In this document: positions 33,064 through 42,706 of the stretch, piece after piece
How positions within the stretch are numbered: position 1 is the stretch's first letter
Layout of the letters: each line of letters starts with the position of its first letter
Source: Spirilliplanes yamanashiensis
GTDB taxonomy: Bacteria > Actinomycetota > Actinomycetes > Mycobacteriales > Micromonosporaceae
Reading direction: 5' to 3'
Assembly (NCBI RefSeq): GCF_016863475.1
Contig: NZ_BOOY01000026.1
Coordinates: forward strand, 1 to 64,000
DNA length: 64,000 nt
The notes under the pieces: model-generated
What the model saw: the letters and a program-made list of their open reading frames with translations, nothing else
What the model was told of the DNA's origin: nothing
The model's database searches: none
Position numbers and translations under genes: made by a program

Positions 33064-34442
33064 GCGGCGCTCGCCGTGTAGGCGCCGTTGCCGGCCTCGT
33101 AGTCGAGCAGCATCGTGGACGGTCCCGTCGGCCACAGCACGATCCGGCCGTGCGGCGTGCACCGGCCCGACGTGATCCGCTCGGTCAGCACCACCCGGTC
33201 GCGGGAGCGCTCCGCCACCACGACCTCGCCCGCGCAGCCCAGCCGCGGATACGCGACCGTGCCACGCCGGCCGGCCGCCGGCAGGGTCAGGCGCACCGGC
33301 TCGCCGCCGCCGAAGCTCTGCCGCAGCTCGCCGATCCACTCGCCGGCGAGCGCGTCGGCCGTGGGTCCGGCGGGCGCGCTGCTGGGCGCGGCCGACGGCG
33401 GCGTCGCCACGATGCGGTCGGGGCCGTCCGGCCAGAACAGGCCCGCCAGGGCCGCCGCCAGCGCCAGCGCCCCGACCGCCAGGCCGATGCCGACGCCGGT
33501 GCCGGCCACCGCCAGCGCGCGCCGGCCGCGCGGGCGCTCCGCGGCGGCGACGGCCGCGACGGCGGCGCGCAGCTGCGGGTCCAGCACGGCGGTGGTGTCG
33601 TTGCCCGGGCCGTCGAGGGCGAGCAGCCGCTCCAGCAGCCCGCGCGCGGTCGGCCGATCCCGGGGGTCCTTCGCCAGCGCGGCGCGCACCAGGCCGCGCA
33701 GCGGCTCGGCCAGGCCGTCGAGGTCCGGCTCCTCGGTGAGGATCATGCCCGCGGTGGACGCCAGCGAGTCGCCCCGGAACGCCTCGCGCCCGGTGCCCGC
33801 GAACGCGATGACGGCGCCCCACGCGAACACGTCCGCGGGCCGGTCCACCGTCAGCTGCGGGTCGAAGCGCTCGGGCGCCATGTAGGGGACGGTGCCGAGC
33901 ACCTGGTGCGGCTTCGTCAGCCGGCTCACCGCGTCGACGGCCCGCGCGATGCCGAAGTCGATGACCTTGGGGCTGCCCGGCGCGAGCAGCACGTTGCGCG
34001 GCTTCAGGTCGCGGTGCAGCACGCCCGCGCCGTGGATGGCGACCAGCGCCGTGGCCACCCCGATCGCCAGGGCGTGCAGGTTGCCGGCGCGCAGCGGCCC
34101 GTCGGCCTCGACGGCGTCGGCCAGCGTCGGCCCGTCCACGTACTCGACGACCAGGTACGGGGTGTCGCTCTCGGCGTCGGAGTCGAGCACCTCGGCGGTG
34201 CAGAAGGGCGGCACCTGCCGGGCGCGCAGCACCTCCGACCGGAACCGCTGCCGGAACTCGGGCTCGGCGGCCAGGTCGCCGCGCACCACCTTGACGGCGA
34301 CGCGCCGGCCGGACTCGTCGTGTCCCAGGTAGACGGTGCCCATGCCGCCCTGCCCGAGCCGGCCGGCCAGCGTGTACGGCCCGACGGCCGGCGGGTCGGC
34401 CGGCAGCAGGTCGGCGACGCGCCCGCCCACGTGGTCCGTCAT
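33048..34442 (-). CDS. Ser/Thr protein kinase with extracytoplasmic domain
   Basis: The 464-residue kinase has a complete catalytic domain (GQGGMGTVYLG, Lys in VAVKVV, VLHRDLKPRNVLL, VIDFGIAR, GTVPYMAPERF), one transmembrane helix (VGIGLAVGALALAAALAGLFW) and a C-terminal outside domain of about 110 residues with two Cys (RLGCAGEVVV, SGRCTPHG). Unlike the kinase at 18 kb it keeps the HRDxKPxN lysine. It lies between the chitinase and the LPMO and could sense wall or sugar signals, but that is inference. ATG 34442 has AGAGG upstream. Confidence 0.9.
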   Translation of the reverse strand: MTDHVGGRVADLLPADPPAVGPYTLAGRLGQGGMGTVYLGHDESGRRVAVKVVRGDLAAEPEFRQRFRSEVLRARQVPPFCTAEVLDSDAESDTPYLVVEYVDGPTLADAVEADGPLRAGNLHALAIGVATALVAIHGAGVLHRDLKPRNVLLAPGSPKVIDFGIARAVDAVSRLTKPHQVLGTVPYMAPERFDPQLTVDRPADVFAWGAVIAFAGTGREAFRGDSLASTAGMILTEEPDLDGLAEPLRGLVRAALAKDPRDRPTARGLLERLLALDGPGNDTTAVLDPQLRAAVAAVAAAERPRGRRALAVAGTGVGIGLAVGALALAAALAGLFWPDGPDRIVATPPSAAPSSAPAGPTADALAGEWIGELRQSFGGGEPVRLTLPAAGRRGTVAYPRLGCAGEVVVAERSRDRVVLTERITSGRCTPHGRIVLWPTGPSTMLLDYEAGNGAYTASAALTRG

Positions 34443-34569
34443 CCCCGCCTCTGGTGTCGTCGCCCGGATCCGGCCCACGAACGTACCGAAGCGGGTCGAG
34501 CCGTACGACGGCGCGGGGTCCGGCCGGTGCCCTGGGGGGACGCGGCACCGGCCGGACGTTCCTAGGGGG

Positions 34570-35319
34570 TCAGGCGCGCTGCCAGAGGGCCGGCACGTTC
34601 GGCGGCTCCCAGCCGGTCAGGGCCGTGTGGGCGAGGCGGCACCGGTAGGTGGCGCCGCCGTAGGTGACGGTGCTGCCGACCGCGTACGCGGTGCCCGCGG
34701 CCCACGTGCCGCCCTGGGCCGGCGGCGTCGTCGGCTGGGTCGGCGGGGTCGTCGGCGGCCGGGTGGTCGGCGGGGTGGTCGGCGGGTTCGTCACCGGCGG
34801 GTTGCCGCCGCCGCCGATCTGCAGGTCGATGCAGGCGTAGAAGGCCATCGGGGTGTCGGCGACGTTCCACCGGGCGAGCACGGTCTGCCGGCCGGTGCGG
34901 CCGCCGAAGTTGACGTTGTGCGACACGGTGGCGCCGGGCTGGCGGCCGCCGTCGTCGAACACGGCGATGCGGCTGCCGCCGATGAAGTACTCCCACGTGC
35001 TGGTGGAGTGCCGGGCGGTGAGCACCCAGTTGAACGTGGCGCTGGACCCGACGGAGGTGACCCGCCAGCCCTTGTTGTTGTCGTTGAGCTGGGCGAACTG
35101 GGCGTTGCCGCCGCTGCACTGCATCGAGCCCTTGGGCGCCTCGACGCTCTGCGGCTCGTACTGGACCGGTCCACAGCCCGACACGATGCCCTGGGCGCAC
35201 TGCGCCTGCCGGCTGGGCGGATTGGAGACGTAGCCGTGGGCGGACGCGGGCGTCGCCACGAACGTGGACGCGACAACGGCGCCGGCGGCGACCGCCGGGA
35301 ACAGCAGCTTCCGATTCAT
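34570..35319 (-). CDS. AA10 lytic polysaccharide monooxygenase with CBM5/12
   Basis: The 249-residue exported copper enzyme oxidatively cleaves chitin or cellulose. The signal peptide ends in ATPASA and the mature protein starts HGYVSNPPSRQ, so His1 forms the copper brace with the later His in LTARHSTSTWEYF. A Pro/Thr linker leads to a C-terminal CBM5/12 domain (AAGTAYAVGSTVTYGGATYRC and LTGWEPPNVPALW), almost the same as the one on the S1 protease encoded next to it. ATG 35319 is chosen behind GAGGA; a GTG 15 nt earlier overlaps that site. A CebR-like operator lies about 130 bp upstream. Confidence 0.93.
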   Translation of the reverse strand: MNRKLLFPAVAAGAVVASTFVATPASAHGYVSNPPSRQAQCAQGIVSGCGPVQYEPQSVEAPKGSMQCSGGNAQFAQLNDNNKGWRVTSVGSSATFNWVLTARHSTSTWEYFIGGSRIAVFDDGGRQPGATVSHNVNFGGRTGRQTVLARWNVADTPMAFYACIDLQIGGGGNPPVTNPPTTPPTTRPPTTPPTQPTTPPAQGGTWAAGTAYAVGSTVTYGGATYRCRLAHTALTGWEPPNVPALWQRA

Positions 35320-35365
35320 GTGTGCATTCCTCACCTGGGGGGCGTCAAACGGCGGCGCTCCGGGA

Positions 35366-35379
35366 TAACGGACCCGTTA
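35366..35379. repeat. TAACGG inverted repeat upstream of LPMO
   Basis: TAACGG-AC-CCGTTA is a perfect 14-bp palindrome 47 bp upstream of the LPMO start codon, in its likely leader or start region. It may be a regulator site. Confidence 0.4.
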
Positions 35380-35389
35380 ACACCGTCGA

Positions 35390-35418
35390 GGTTCACACTA
35401 AACAAAGTTAACTGAACC
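35390..35418. repeat. GGTTCA-N17-TGAACC inverted repeat over the LPMO promoter
   Basis: Six-base arms at 35390-35395 and 35413-35418 enclose a candidate LPMO -10 (TAGTGT on the reverse strand, 35400-35395) and a GTTAAC palindrome. The arrangement resembles an operator but is short. Confidence 0.3.
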
Positions 35419-35445
35419 CGGAAGACCGATTTCCCGCCTCTTTCG

Positions 35446-35459
35446 GGGGAGCGCTCTCA
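35446..35459. promoter_or_regulatory. CebR-like (LacI-family) operator between LPMO and protease genes
   Basis: GGGGAGCGCTCTCA matches the Streptomyces CebR operator TGGGAGCGCTCCCA at 12 of 14 positions, with the central GAGCGCTC intact. It lies in the divergent region and abuts a TTGACG (35460-35465) facing the protease gene. Cello-oligosaccharide control is inferred. Confidence 0.5.
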
Positions 35460-35605
35460 TTGACGAACGACGCTCGAAAATGCGATTCGGCCGAACCGCC
35501 CTGAGGAAAGCCTTAATTTTTCCTTACCAACCGGTACCGGGGGGTTCGCAGCGCCTAACGTCCCCGGGCGGTTGATCTACCTCCGCCCCCCCACGAGGAG
35601 TACGA

Positions 35606-36970
35606 ATGGCCCGTCGGACCGTCATCACGGCGGCGACGCTCAGCACCGTCGGCCTCGTGGCCGCGATCGCGCTCACCCACACCGCGACCGCCGCCACGAC
35701 CCCCGCTGCCGCGCCGCCCCCCGCCCCCGCCGCGGAGGCCCCGCCCGCCGGCATCAGCGCCGAGCACTTCGCCGCCCTCCAGCGCGACCTGCGGCTCACC
35801 CCGGCGCAGGCCAAGGCCCGCCTGGCCACCGACCGCAAGGCCGGCGACGTGCAGGCGCTCTACCAGGCCACCCGGGTCAAGGGCTACGCCGGGACGTTCG
35901 TCGAGTCCGACGGCAGCCTCGTCGTCAACGTGACCAGCGCCGCCGCCGGCGCCTCCGCCCGCGCCCAGGGCGCCCGGGTGCGGGTCGTCAAGCGGTCCGA
36001 GGCCGACCTCAACGCCCTCGTCAAGCGCCTCGACGGCGCCCGCCGCCCCGCCGGCGTGGTCGCCTGGAACACCGACGTCGCCGGCAACGGCATCGTCGTG
36101 CAGGCCACGACCGGCTCCGCCGACGCGGTGCGCGCCTGGCTCAAGGCCAAGAAGTACGACACCACCGCCGTGCGCGTCGAGACCACCGCCGAGGCGCCGC
36201 GCCCGCTCATCGACGTCGTCGGCGGCGCCCCGTACCGCATCGGCGGCTCGCGGTGCTCCGTCGGCTTCTCCGTCGGCGGCGGCTTCGTCACCGCCGGCCA
36301 CTGCGGCGCCCAGGGCGCCCGCACCACCGGCCCGAGCGGCGTCTTCGCCGGCTCCAGCTTCCCCGGCAACGACTACGCCTTCGTCCGCGTCGACGCCGGC
36401 AACCGGCTGCTGCCGCAGGTCATCGGCCAGAACAACAGTCGCGTCACCGTCACCGGCTCGACCCAGGCGGCGGTCGGCACCACCGTCTGCCGCTCCGGCT
36501 CCACCACGGGCTGGCACTGCGGCGTCATCCAGGCGTTCAACGCCAGCGTCCGGTACCCGCAGGGCACCGTGTCCGGCCTCATCCGCACCACCGTCTGCGC
36601 CGAACCCGGCGACTCCGGCGGCTCCCTGCTCGCCGGCACCCAGGCGCAGGGCCTCACCTCCGGCGGCTCCGGCAACTGCCGCACCGGCGGCACCACGTTC
36701 TTCCAGCCGGTGAACGAGCCGCTGCAGGTGTTCGGCCTGAGCCTCGCCACGGCAGGCGCCACCCCGCCGGTCAACCCGCCGCCGACCACCCGGCCGCCGG
36801 CGCAGCCCACCCAGCCCCCGGCCGCCGGCACGGCATGGGCGCCGGGCCGCATCTTCCTGGCGGGCAGCACCGCCACCTTCGGCGGCGCCACCTTCCGCTG
36901 CCGGCAGTCGCACCGGGCGCAGATCGGCTGGGAGCCGCCGAACGTCCCGGCCCTCTGGACCCGCGTCTGA
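35606..36970 (+). CDS. Secreted S1 protease (streptogrisin/alpha-lytic type) with CBM5/12
   Basis: The 454-residue preproprotein has a signal peptide, a prodomain (about 45-205, ISAEHFAALQRDLRLTPAQAKARL) and a mature chymotrypsin fold with the full triad: His in GFVTAGHCG, Asp in GNDYAFVRV and Ser in EPGDSGGSL. A Pro/Thr linker and a CBM5/12 chitin-binding domain (WAPGRIFLAGSTATFGG, GWEPPNVPALW) follow, as in streptogrisin C. It probably degrades proteins bound to chitin, such as those in fungal walls or arthropod cuticle. GAGGAG precedes the ATG. It is divergent from the LPMO gene. Confidence 0.95.
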   Translation: MARRTVITAATLSTVGLVAAIALTHTATAATTPAAAPPPAPAAEAPPAGISAEHFAALQRDLRLTPAQAKARLATDRKAGDVQALYQATRVKGYAGTFVESDGSLVVNVTSAAAGASARAQGARVRVVKRSEADLNALVKRLDGARRPAGVVAWNTDVAGNGIVVQATTGSADAVRAWLKAKKYDTTAVRVETTAEAPRPLIDVVGGAPYRIGGSRCSVGFSVGGGFVTAGHCGAQGARTTGPSGVFAGSSFPGNDYAFVRVDAGNRLLPQVIGQNNSRVTVTGSTQAAVGTTVCRSGSTTGWHCGVIQAFNASVRYPQGTVSGLIRTTVCAEPGDSGGSLLAGTQAQGLTSGGSGNCRTGGTTFFQPVNEPLQVFGLSLATAGATPPVNPPPTTRPPAQPTQPPAAGTAWAPGRIFLAGSTATFGGATFRCRQSHRAQIGWEPPNVPALWTRV

Positions 36971-36985
36971 CCCCTCCAGCACGAA

Positions 36986-37011
36986 GGGCGCCCCCCGCTC
37001 GGGGGGCGCCC
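36986..37011. terminator. Strong bidirectional terminator (S1 protease / rhlE-like)
   Basis: An 11-bp perfect stem (GGGCGCCCCCC with GGGGGGCGCCC) and a GCTC loop lie between two convergent genes and are followed by TCCTGTGTGT. Confidence 0.8.
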
Positions 37012-37036
37012 TCCTGTGTGTCCGGTGCGGGGTGGA

Positions 37037-38767
<1,731 letters not shown>

Positions 38768-39120
38768 GGAGTTGTACGGGTGCCCTCTCGTGGTGCGCCC
38801 TGGTCACGTCGAGGGCGCGGTCTGTCGGTCGGGGCGCGGGCCACACGCGAGCAGAAAAGGCTCGCGGGCCGCACGCGCGGTCGCGCGCACCGGGGTCGGC
38901 AGCGGGTGCCGTGCGCCGGTGCCAGCGGCAACGCCGTCAACTTTACCCGAAGTCAACGCCGGTTACGCCGTGCCGACCGGCACGGGGGCACGAGGAGACC
39001 CAGATGTGACCTGGGTCATCGGTCGTGACGGCCGGCGCGGGCGCGCGCGGCCTCCACCGGGCACACCCGGTGACGACGACGGGACGGCCGGTGGCCGTCC
39101 CGTCGGGTGTCGTGCGCTGG
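38768..39120. other. 353-bp gap upstream of the DEAD-box helicase
   Basis: No gene is supported. On the helicase strand there is a tandem TTGAC pair (38954-38950 and 38943-38939) around TAAAGT, a possible promoter, and in the leader a 7-bp hairpin CGCGAGC-CTTTTCT-GCTCGCG (38846-38866). In the rhlE region of mycobacteria, further genes lie between rhlE and the DUF3107 gene; nothing of that kind is visible here. A terminator hairpin for DUF3107 lies at the right end. Confidence 0.5.
39077..39105 (-). terminator. Terminator hairpin after the DUF3107 gene
   Basis: A perfect 13-bp stem (39077-39089 with 39093-39105) and a GGT loop begin 16 nt beyond the DUF3107 stop codon. There is no T tract. 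Confidence 0.65.
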
Positions 39121-39348
39121 TCAGCGCGTGGTGAAGCCGAACGGCCGGTTCGACGACTCGGCGATCTCCACGTAGGCGATCTTGGCGACCGGGACGATGA
39201 CCCGGCGGCCCTTCTCGTCCTGCAGGGACAGCACGTTGTTGTCGGCGGCGAGCGCCTCGGTGACGAGGTTCTCCACCTCGGCAGGCGACTGCGCGCTCTC
39301 CAGCACGAGTTCGCGCGAGGCGTACTGCACGCCGATCTTGACCTCCAC
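39121..39348 (-). CDS. DUF3107-family protein
   Basis: The 75-residue protein (MEVKIGVQYASRELVLESAQ through IAYVEIAESSNRPFGF) belongs to the small DUF3107 family (M. tuberculosis Rv3208A, TB9.4). It is conserved across actinomycetes beside a TetR gene, as here. Its role is unknown. The GTG start has AAGGAGGG, the strongest ribosome-binding site in this stretch. It has its own terminator hairpin and may be monocistronic. Confidence 0.9.
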   Translation of the reverse strand: MEVKIGVQYASRELVLESAQSPAEVENLVTEALAADNNVLSLQDEKGRRVIVPVAKIAYVEIAESSNRPFGFTTR

Positions 39349-39455
39349 GCCGGTCCCTCCTTGTGGGGCGAAAACTGCTGGAAACGTCTTCCGGGGGCAA
39401 CGCTATCCGATCCGTGCCGGTGATCGACTCCGAACACCCGGGCGCGGCGCGGGGC

Positions 39456-40115
39456 TCAGCCGTCGCCGTGCGCCCGGCCGGCCGGCTCGCCCTGCAACGG
39501 GAAGCTCGCGATGCCCCGCCAGTTGAGCGCGGCGATCAGCGCCACGGCCTCGGACTTGGGCACCTGGCGGCCGCCGTGCAGCCAGAACTGGGCGGTCACC
39601 TCGGCCGCCCCCACCAGGGCGCTGGCCAGCAGCTCCGCCCGGTCACGGCTGACGCCGGTGTCCGAGATGATCGTGTGCGTGATCGCGTCGATGCAGCCCT
39701 GCTCCACCTTCGCCACCCGCTCGCGCACCGCCGGGTCGTTGCGCAGGTCCGACTCAAACACGAGCCGGAACGCCTCGCTCTCGTGGTCGACGAAGTCGAA
39801 GTACGCCCGCACGGCGCCCAGGACCCGGTCCTTGTTGTCGCTGGTGCCGTTCATCGCGGCGCGCACCGACTCGACGATCGCCTCGGCGTGGGTGTCCAGC
39901 AGCGCCAGGTACAGCTCCAGCTTGCCGGGGAAGTGCTGGTACAGGACGGGCTTCGAGACGCCCGCCCGCTCGGCGATGTCGTCCATCGCGGCGGCGTGGT
40001 AGCCCTGGGCGACGAACACCTCCTGCGCGGCGGCGAGCAGCTGCTTGCGGCGGGCGGAGCGGGGCAGGCGCACGGGGCGCCCCGTCGCGGGGGCCTCGCC
40101 GGACGCGGCGGTCAT
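39456..40115 (-). CDS. TetR-family transcriptional regulator
   Basis: The 219-residue regulator has the TetR helix-turn-helix (RKQLLAAAQEVFVAQGYHAAAMDDIAERAGVSKP in sequence, about 23-56, then VLYQHFPGKLELYLALL) and a helical ligand domain. It matches the TetR gene next to DUF3107 in mycobacteria (Rv3208) by position. GGAGG lies 8 nt before the ATG. A TTGACC-N16-CAGCGT promoter and a CCGGGCCCGG palindrome (40164-40173) precede it. The divergent Pro-rich protein gene is a possible target. Confidence 0.93.
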   Translation of the reverse strand: MTAASGEAPATGRPVRLPRSARRKQLLAAAQEVFVAQGYHAAAMDDIAERAGVSKPVLYQHFPGKLELYLALLDTHAEAIVESVRAAMNGTSDNKDRVLGAVRAYFDFVDHESEAFRLVFESDLRNDPAVRERVAKVEQGCIDAITHTIISDTGVSRDRAELLASALVGAAEVTAQFWLHGGRQVPKSEAVALIAALNWRGIASFPLQGEPAGRAHGDG

Positions 40116-40183
40116 GTCAGGAACCTCCAGACGGGCACGGACGCTGGATCAGGTCCGACGCCACCGGGCCCGGAAATGGCCCG

Positions 40184-40211
40184 ACGCTGCAACTTATCGC
40201 CATCAGGTCAA
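40184..40211 (-). promoter_or_regulatory. Promoter of the TetR gene
   Basis: On the reverse strand TTGACC (40211-40206), a 16-bp spacer and CAGCGT (40189-40184) fit a vegetative promoter. The divergent gene has a possible -10 TAGCCT at 40217-40222, so the two promoters overlap. Confidence 0.45.
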
Positions 40212-40248
40212 CACGGTAGCCTCAGGCGGGGCGACGGAGGAGCGCGCG

Positions 40249-42675
40249 GTGGACGAATCAGGGCAATCCGGTGACGCGGGACGGGCGGACGGCGCCGAGC
40301 CGCTGGACCGTGCCCTCAGCCGGAGCGACCGGGCCCGCGGCTTCGGCGAGCACTCGCGGGGTGTACCCGGCGCGGCGCCCGCCTACCCGCCCTTCCCGGA
40401 GCGCGCCGCCGCGGCCGCGGCCGACCGCCCGCTGAACGGCTGGGGCCCGCCCGCGCCGCCGCCCGCGCCCGACCGGCCCGTCAACGGCTGGGCCGCGCCC
40501 GAGCAGCCCGGCGGCGGCTGGGCCGCGCCCGAGCAGGCGGTCAACGGGTGGGGCGGCGCCGACGGGCCGTGGTCCAACGCCGGCACCGCCCTCGACCCCG
40601 TCTCCGGGGTGCCCGCGTGGCGCCGCCCGCCCGTCGAGCAGCCGCCCGCCCCGACGCCCGCGCCGGCCGACGCCGCCGCCGACTGGCCCGACGATGCCCG
40701 GTCCCGCTACGCCGACCTGCTCGCCCACCTCGCGCCCGAGCCCCGGCTCGAACCCGTCGTGTCCGCCAGCGCGCCGCCGTACCCGTACGAGGGCGACCTC
40801 GACTGGGGCGCCGCCGACCGGCAGGTTTCCGGCCCGGCGCAGCCGGGCACCTGGGACCCCGACCCCTCGGCCGGGTACGCCTCCCCGGCCGCGTACGGTG
40901 ACCGCTCCGTCAGCGGGTCCGTCCCCCGCCCGGCCGGTGAGCCCGATCAGGAGACCGTGCCGGAGGTGCTTCCCCAGCGCGTCCCGGCCAAGCCGGACGT
41001 CCCCATCGTGCCGGAGCCGCCAGCCGTGGAGCCCTCAGCCGAGACCCCCGAGCTGGCCCGCATCGCCACCCACCTGCGCCGCGAGGACCTGGTGGCCCCG
41101 CAGGAACGCCCCGACGGATTCGACGTCAACGCCATCCTCGCCGCCGTGCGCGAGGTCGACGGCGTCCGCGACGCCGCCCTGCGCACCACCCCCGAGGGCG
41201 CCCACAGCCTGCGCCTCGACCTCGCCGACGGCGCCGACCCGGCCGAGGTGAGCCGCATCGTCGCCCGCCTGTTGCAGGAGCGCATGGGCCTGGCCGCCGC
41301 CATGCAGGGCGAGCCGACGCCGTCCGCCGAGGGCTTCGGCTCCGGCGCGTTCGTGCCCAGCCAGCCCACCGGCTCCGGGCGCACTCCGCTCGGCAGCCGC
41401 GCCCCCGACCGGTACCCGACCGGCGAGCACGCGTCCCGCTCCGGCGAGGTCGTCACGCCGCCCGTCTCCGCGCCGCCGGTCGTCTCCGCGCCGCCCGCGC
41501 CCACCGCCGCCGGGTCCGCGCAGGTCCCGCCCGGCGCCCGCGCGGAACCGCCGCCGGTGTCCGGCCCGCCGTCCACCTACGGCCCGCCCTACGGCGAACG
41601 CCCCTCGTGGGGCACCGGCGAGTCCTACGACCGCCCGGTCTACGGCGAGCGCCCGTCGGCGTCCTACGGCGCCGACCCGTCCCCGTCGTCGGCGTCCCCG
41701 CTGTACGGCGCCGGCCCCGGCTCCTCGTCCGGGTCCGTGCCCGGCCCGGGGGCGGCCACCGGCGAGCGGCCCGCGTACCCGGCCGGCGAGCGGTCGTCGA
41801 CCCGGATCGGCCAGCGGCGCAGCCCGGAACCGGACGACCGGCCCGCCTCGCCCGCGCCGTCGCCCGTCTCGCCCGCGTTGTCGCCCGTCTCGCCCGCTGC
41901 CTCGCCCGCCGAGGCGGCCGCGCCCACCGCCGAGCTGCCCCAGCAGGACGGGCCCGCGGAGCCCGGCCGGGCCGCCGACGGCTCCGGCCTCGGCCCGCAC
42001 CTCGGCACCGACCTGCCGGCCCCGGCGCGCCGGTCCGAACCGGACGGTGCCACCGCCGGTGACGCGAGCGCTGACGACCGGTTCGGGACGGAGAGCCGCC
42101 GGCGCCTGCTGCCCGCGGGCCGCGCCGCCGCGCCGTCCGCGCCGCCGCCCGCACCCTCCGCCCCCGAGGCGCCCGCCCCGCGGCGGCCCGACACGCTCGC
42201 CGCGTACGAGGCGGGGCTGGAGGCGGTCGGGCCCGAGGTGGCCCGGCCCATGTACCCGGCCGACCGGCCCGGCCCGCGCGTGGTGATCGAGAACGTGCAG
42301 GTCAACACGTTCGGCATCGAGGCGACCGTCGAGGTGCGGCTCGTCGTCGGCGACCGGGTGGCCGCCGGCACGGCGACCGGCCCCGCCGTCGACGGCTACC
42401 TGCTGCGGTTGTGCGCCATGGCCACCGCCAGCGCGGTCGACGAGCTGCTGACGCTGTCCGAGCACGCCGACGGGCCCGTCCGGTGCTTCGTCGAGCACGC
42501 CACCGCCGTGCCCTTCGGCACCACCGAGGTCGCCGTCGTGGTGCTGCTGCTGTCGTGCGGCGGCTGGGTCGAACAGCTCGCCGGGTCGGCCGTCGTGGTC
42601 AGCGACCACCGGCACGCCATGGTGCGCGCCACCCTCGCCGCCGTGAACCGGCGCCTCGAAGCGCTGCTGTCCTGA
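40249..42675 (+). CDS. Large Pro/Ala/Ser-rich protein with conserved central and C-terminal domains
   Basis: The 808-residue protein is mostly disordered, rich in Pro, Ala, Gly and Ser, with repeated GWGPPAPP- and GERPS-like stretches and a SPVSPALSPVSPAASP run. Two parts look folded: about 265-350 (LARIATHLRREDLVAPQERP, VREVDGVRDAALRTT) and the last 140 residues (VVIENVQVNTFGIEATVEVR, DGYLLRLCAMATASAVDELL, VEHATAVPFGTTEVAVVVLL). I do not recognise either domain. No signal peptide or membrane helix is seen, so it is probably cytoplasmic. The GTG at 40249 has GGAGGAG 5 nt upstream. It is divergent from tetR. Confidence 0.78.
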   Translation: MDESGQSGDAGRADGAEPLDRALSRSDRARGFGEHSRGVPGAAPAYPPFPERAAAAAADRPLNGWGPPAPPPAPDRPVNGWAAPEQPGGGWAAPEQAVNGWGGADGPWSNAGTALDPVSGVPAWRRPPVEQPPAPTPAPADAAADWPDDARSRYADLLAHLAPEPRLEPVVSASAPPYPYEGDLDWGAADRQVSGPAQPGTWDPDPSAGYASPAAYGDRSVSGSVPRPAGEPDQETVPEVLPQRVPAKPDVPIVPEPPAVEPSAETPELARIATHLRREDLVAPQERPDGFDVNAILAAVREVDGVRDAALRTTPEGAHSLRLDLADGADPAEVSRIVARLLQERMGLAAAMQGEPTPSAEGFGSGAFVPSQPTGSGRTPLGSRAPDRYPTGEHASRSGEVVTPPVSAPPVVSAPPAPTAAGSAQVPPGARAEPPPVSGPPSTYGPPYGERPSWGTGESYDRPVYGERPSASYGADPSPSSASPLYGAGPGSSSGSVPGPGAATGERPAYPAGERSSTRIGQRRSPEPDDRPASPAPSPVSPALSPVSPAASPAEAAAPTAELPQQDGPAEPGRAADGSGLGPHLGTDLPAPARRSEPDGATAGDASADDRFGTESRRRLLPAGRAAAPSAPPPAPSAPEAPAPRRPDTLAAYEAGLEAVGPEVARPMYPADRPGPRVVIENVQVNTFGIEATVEVRLVVGDRVAAGTATGPAVDGYLLRLCAMATASAVDELLTLSEHADGPVRCFVEHATAVPFGTTEVAVVVLLLSCGGWVEQLAGSAVVVSDHRHAMVRATLAAVNRRLEALLS

Positions 42676-42694
42676 GCGACCCGTGCCGTCCGGG

Positions 42695-42700
42695 CACACT
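42695..42700 (+). promoter_or_regulatory. Candidate -10 of leaderless hydrolase gene
   Basis: CACACT ends 6 nt before the ATG at 42707, just after the stop of the preceding gene. Confidence 0.3.
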
Positions 42701-42706
42701 GGTGGG

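Noticed and set aside
33204-33217. GGGAGCGCTCC-like site resembling the CebR operator
   Set aside because: It lies deep inside the coding sequence of the Ser/Thr kinase (Arg-Ser-Arg codons), and the core is expected a few times by chance.
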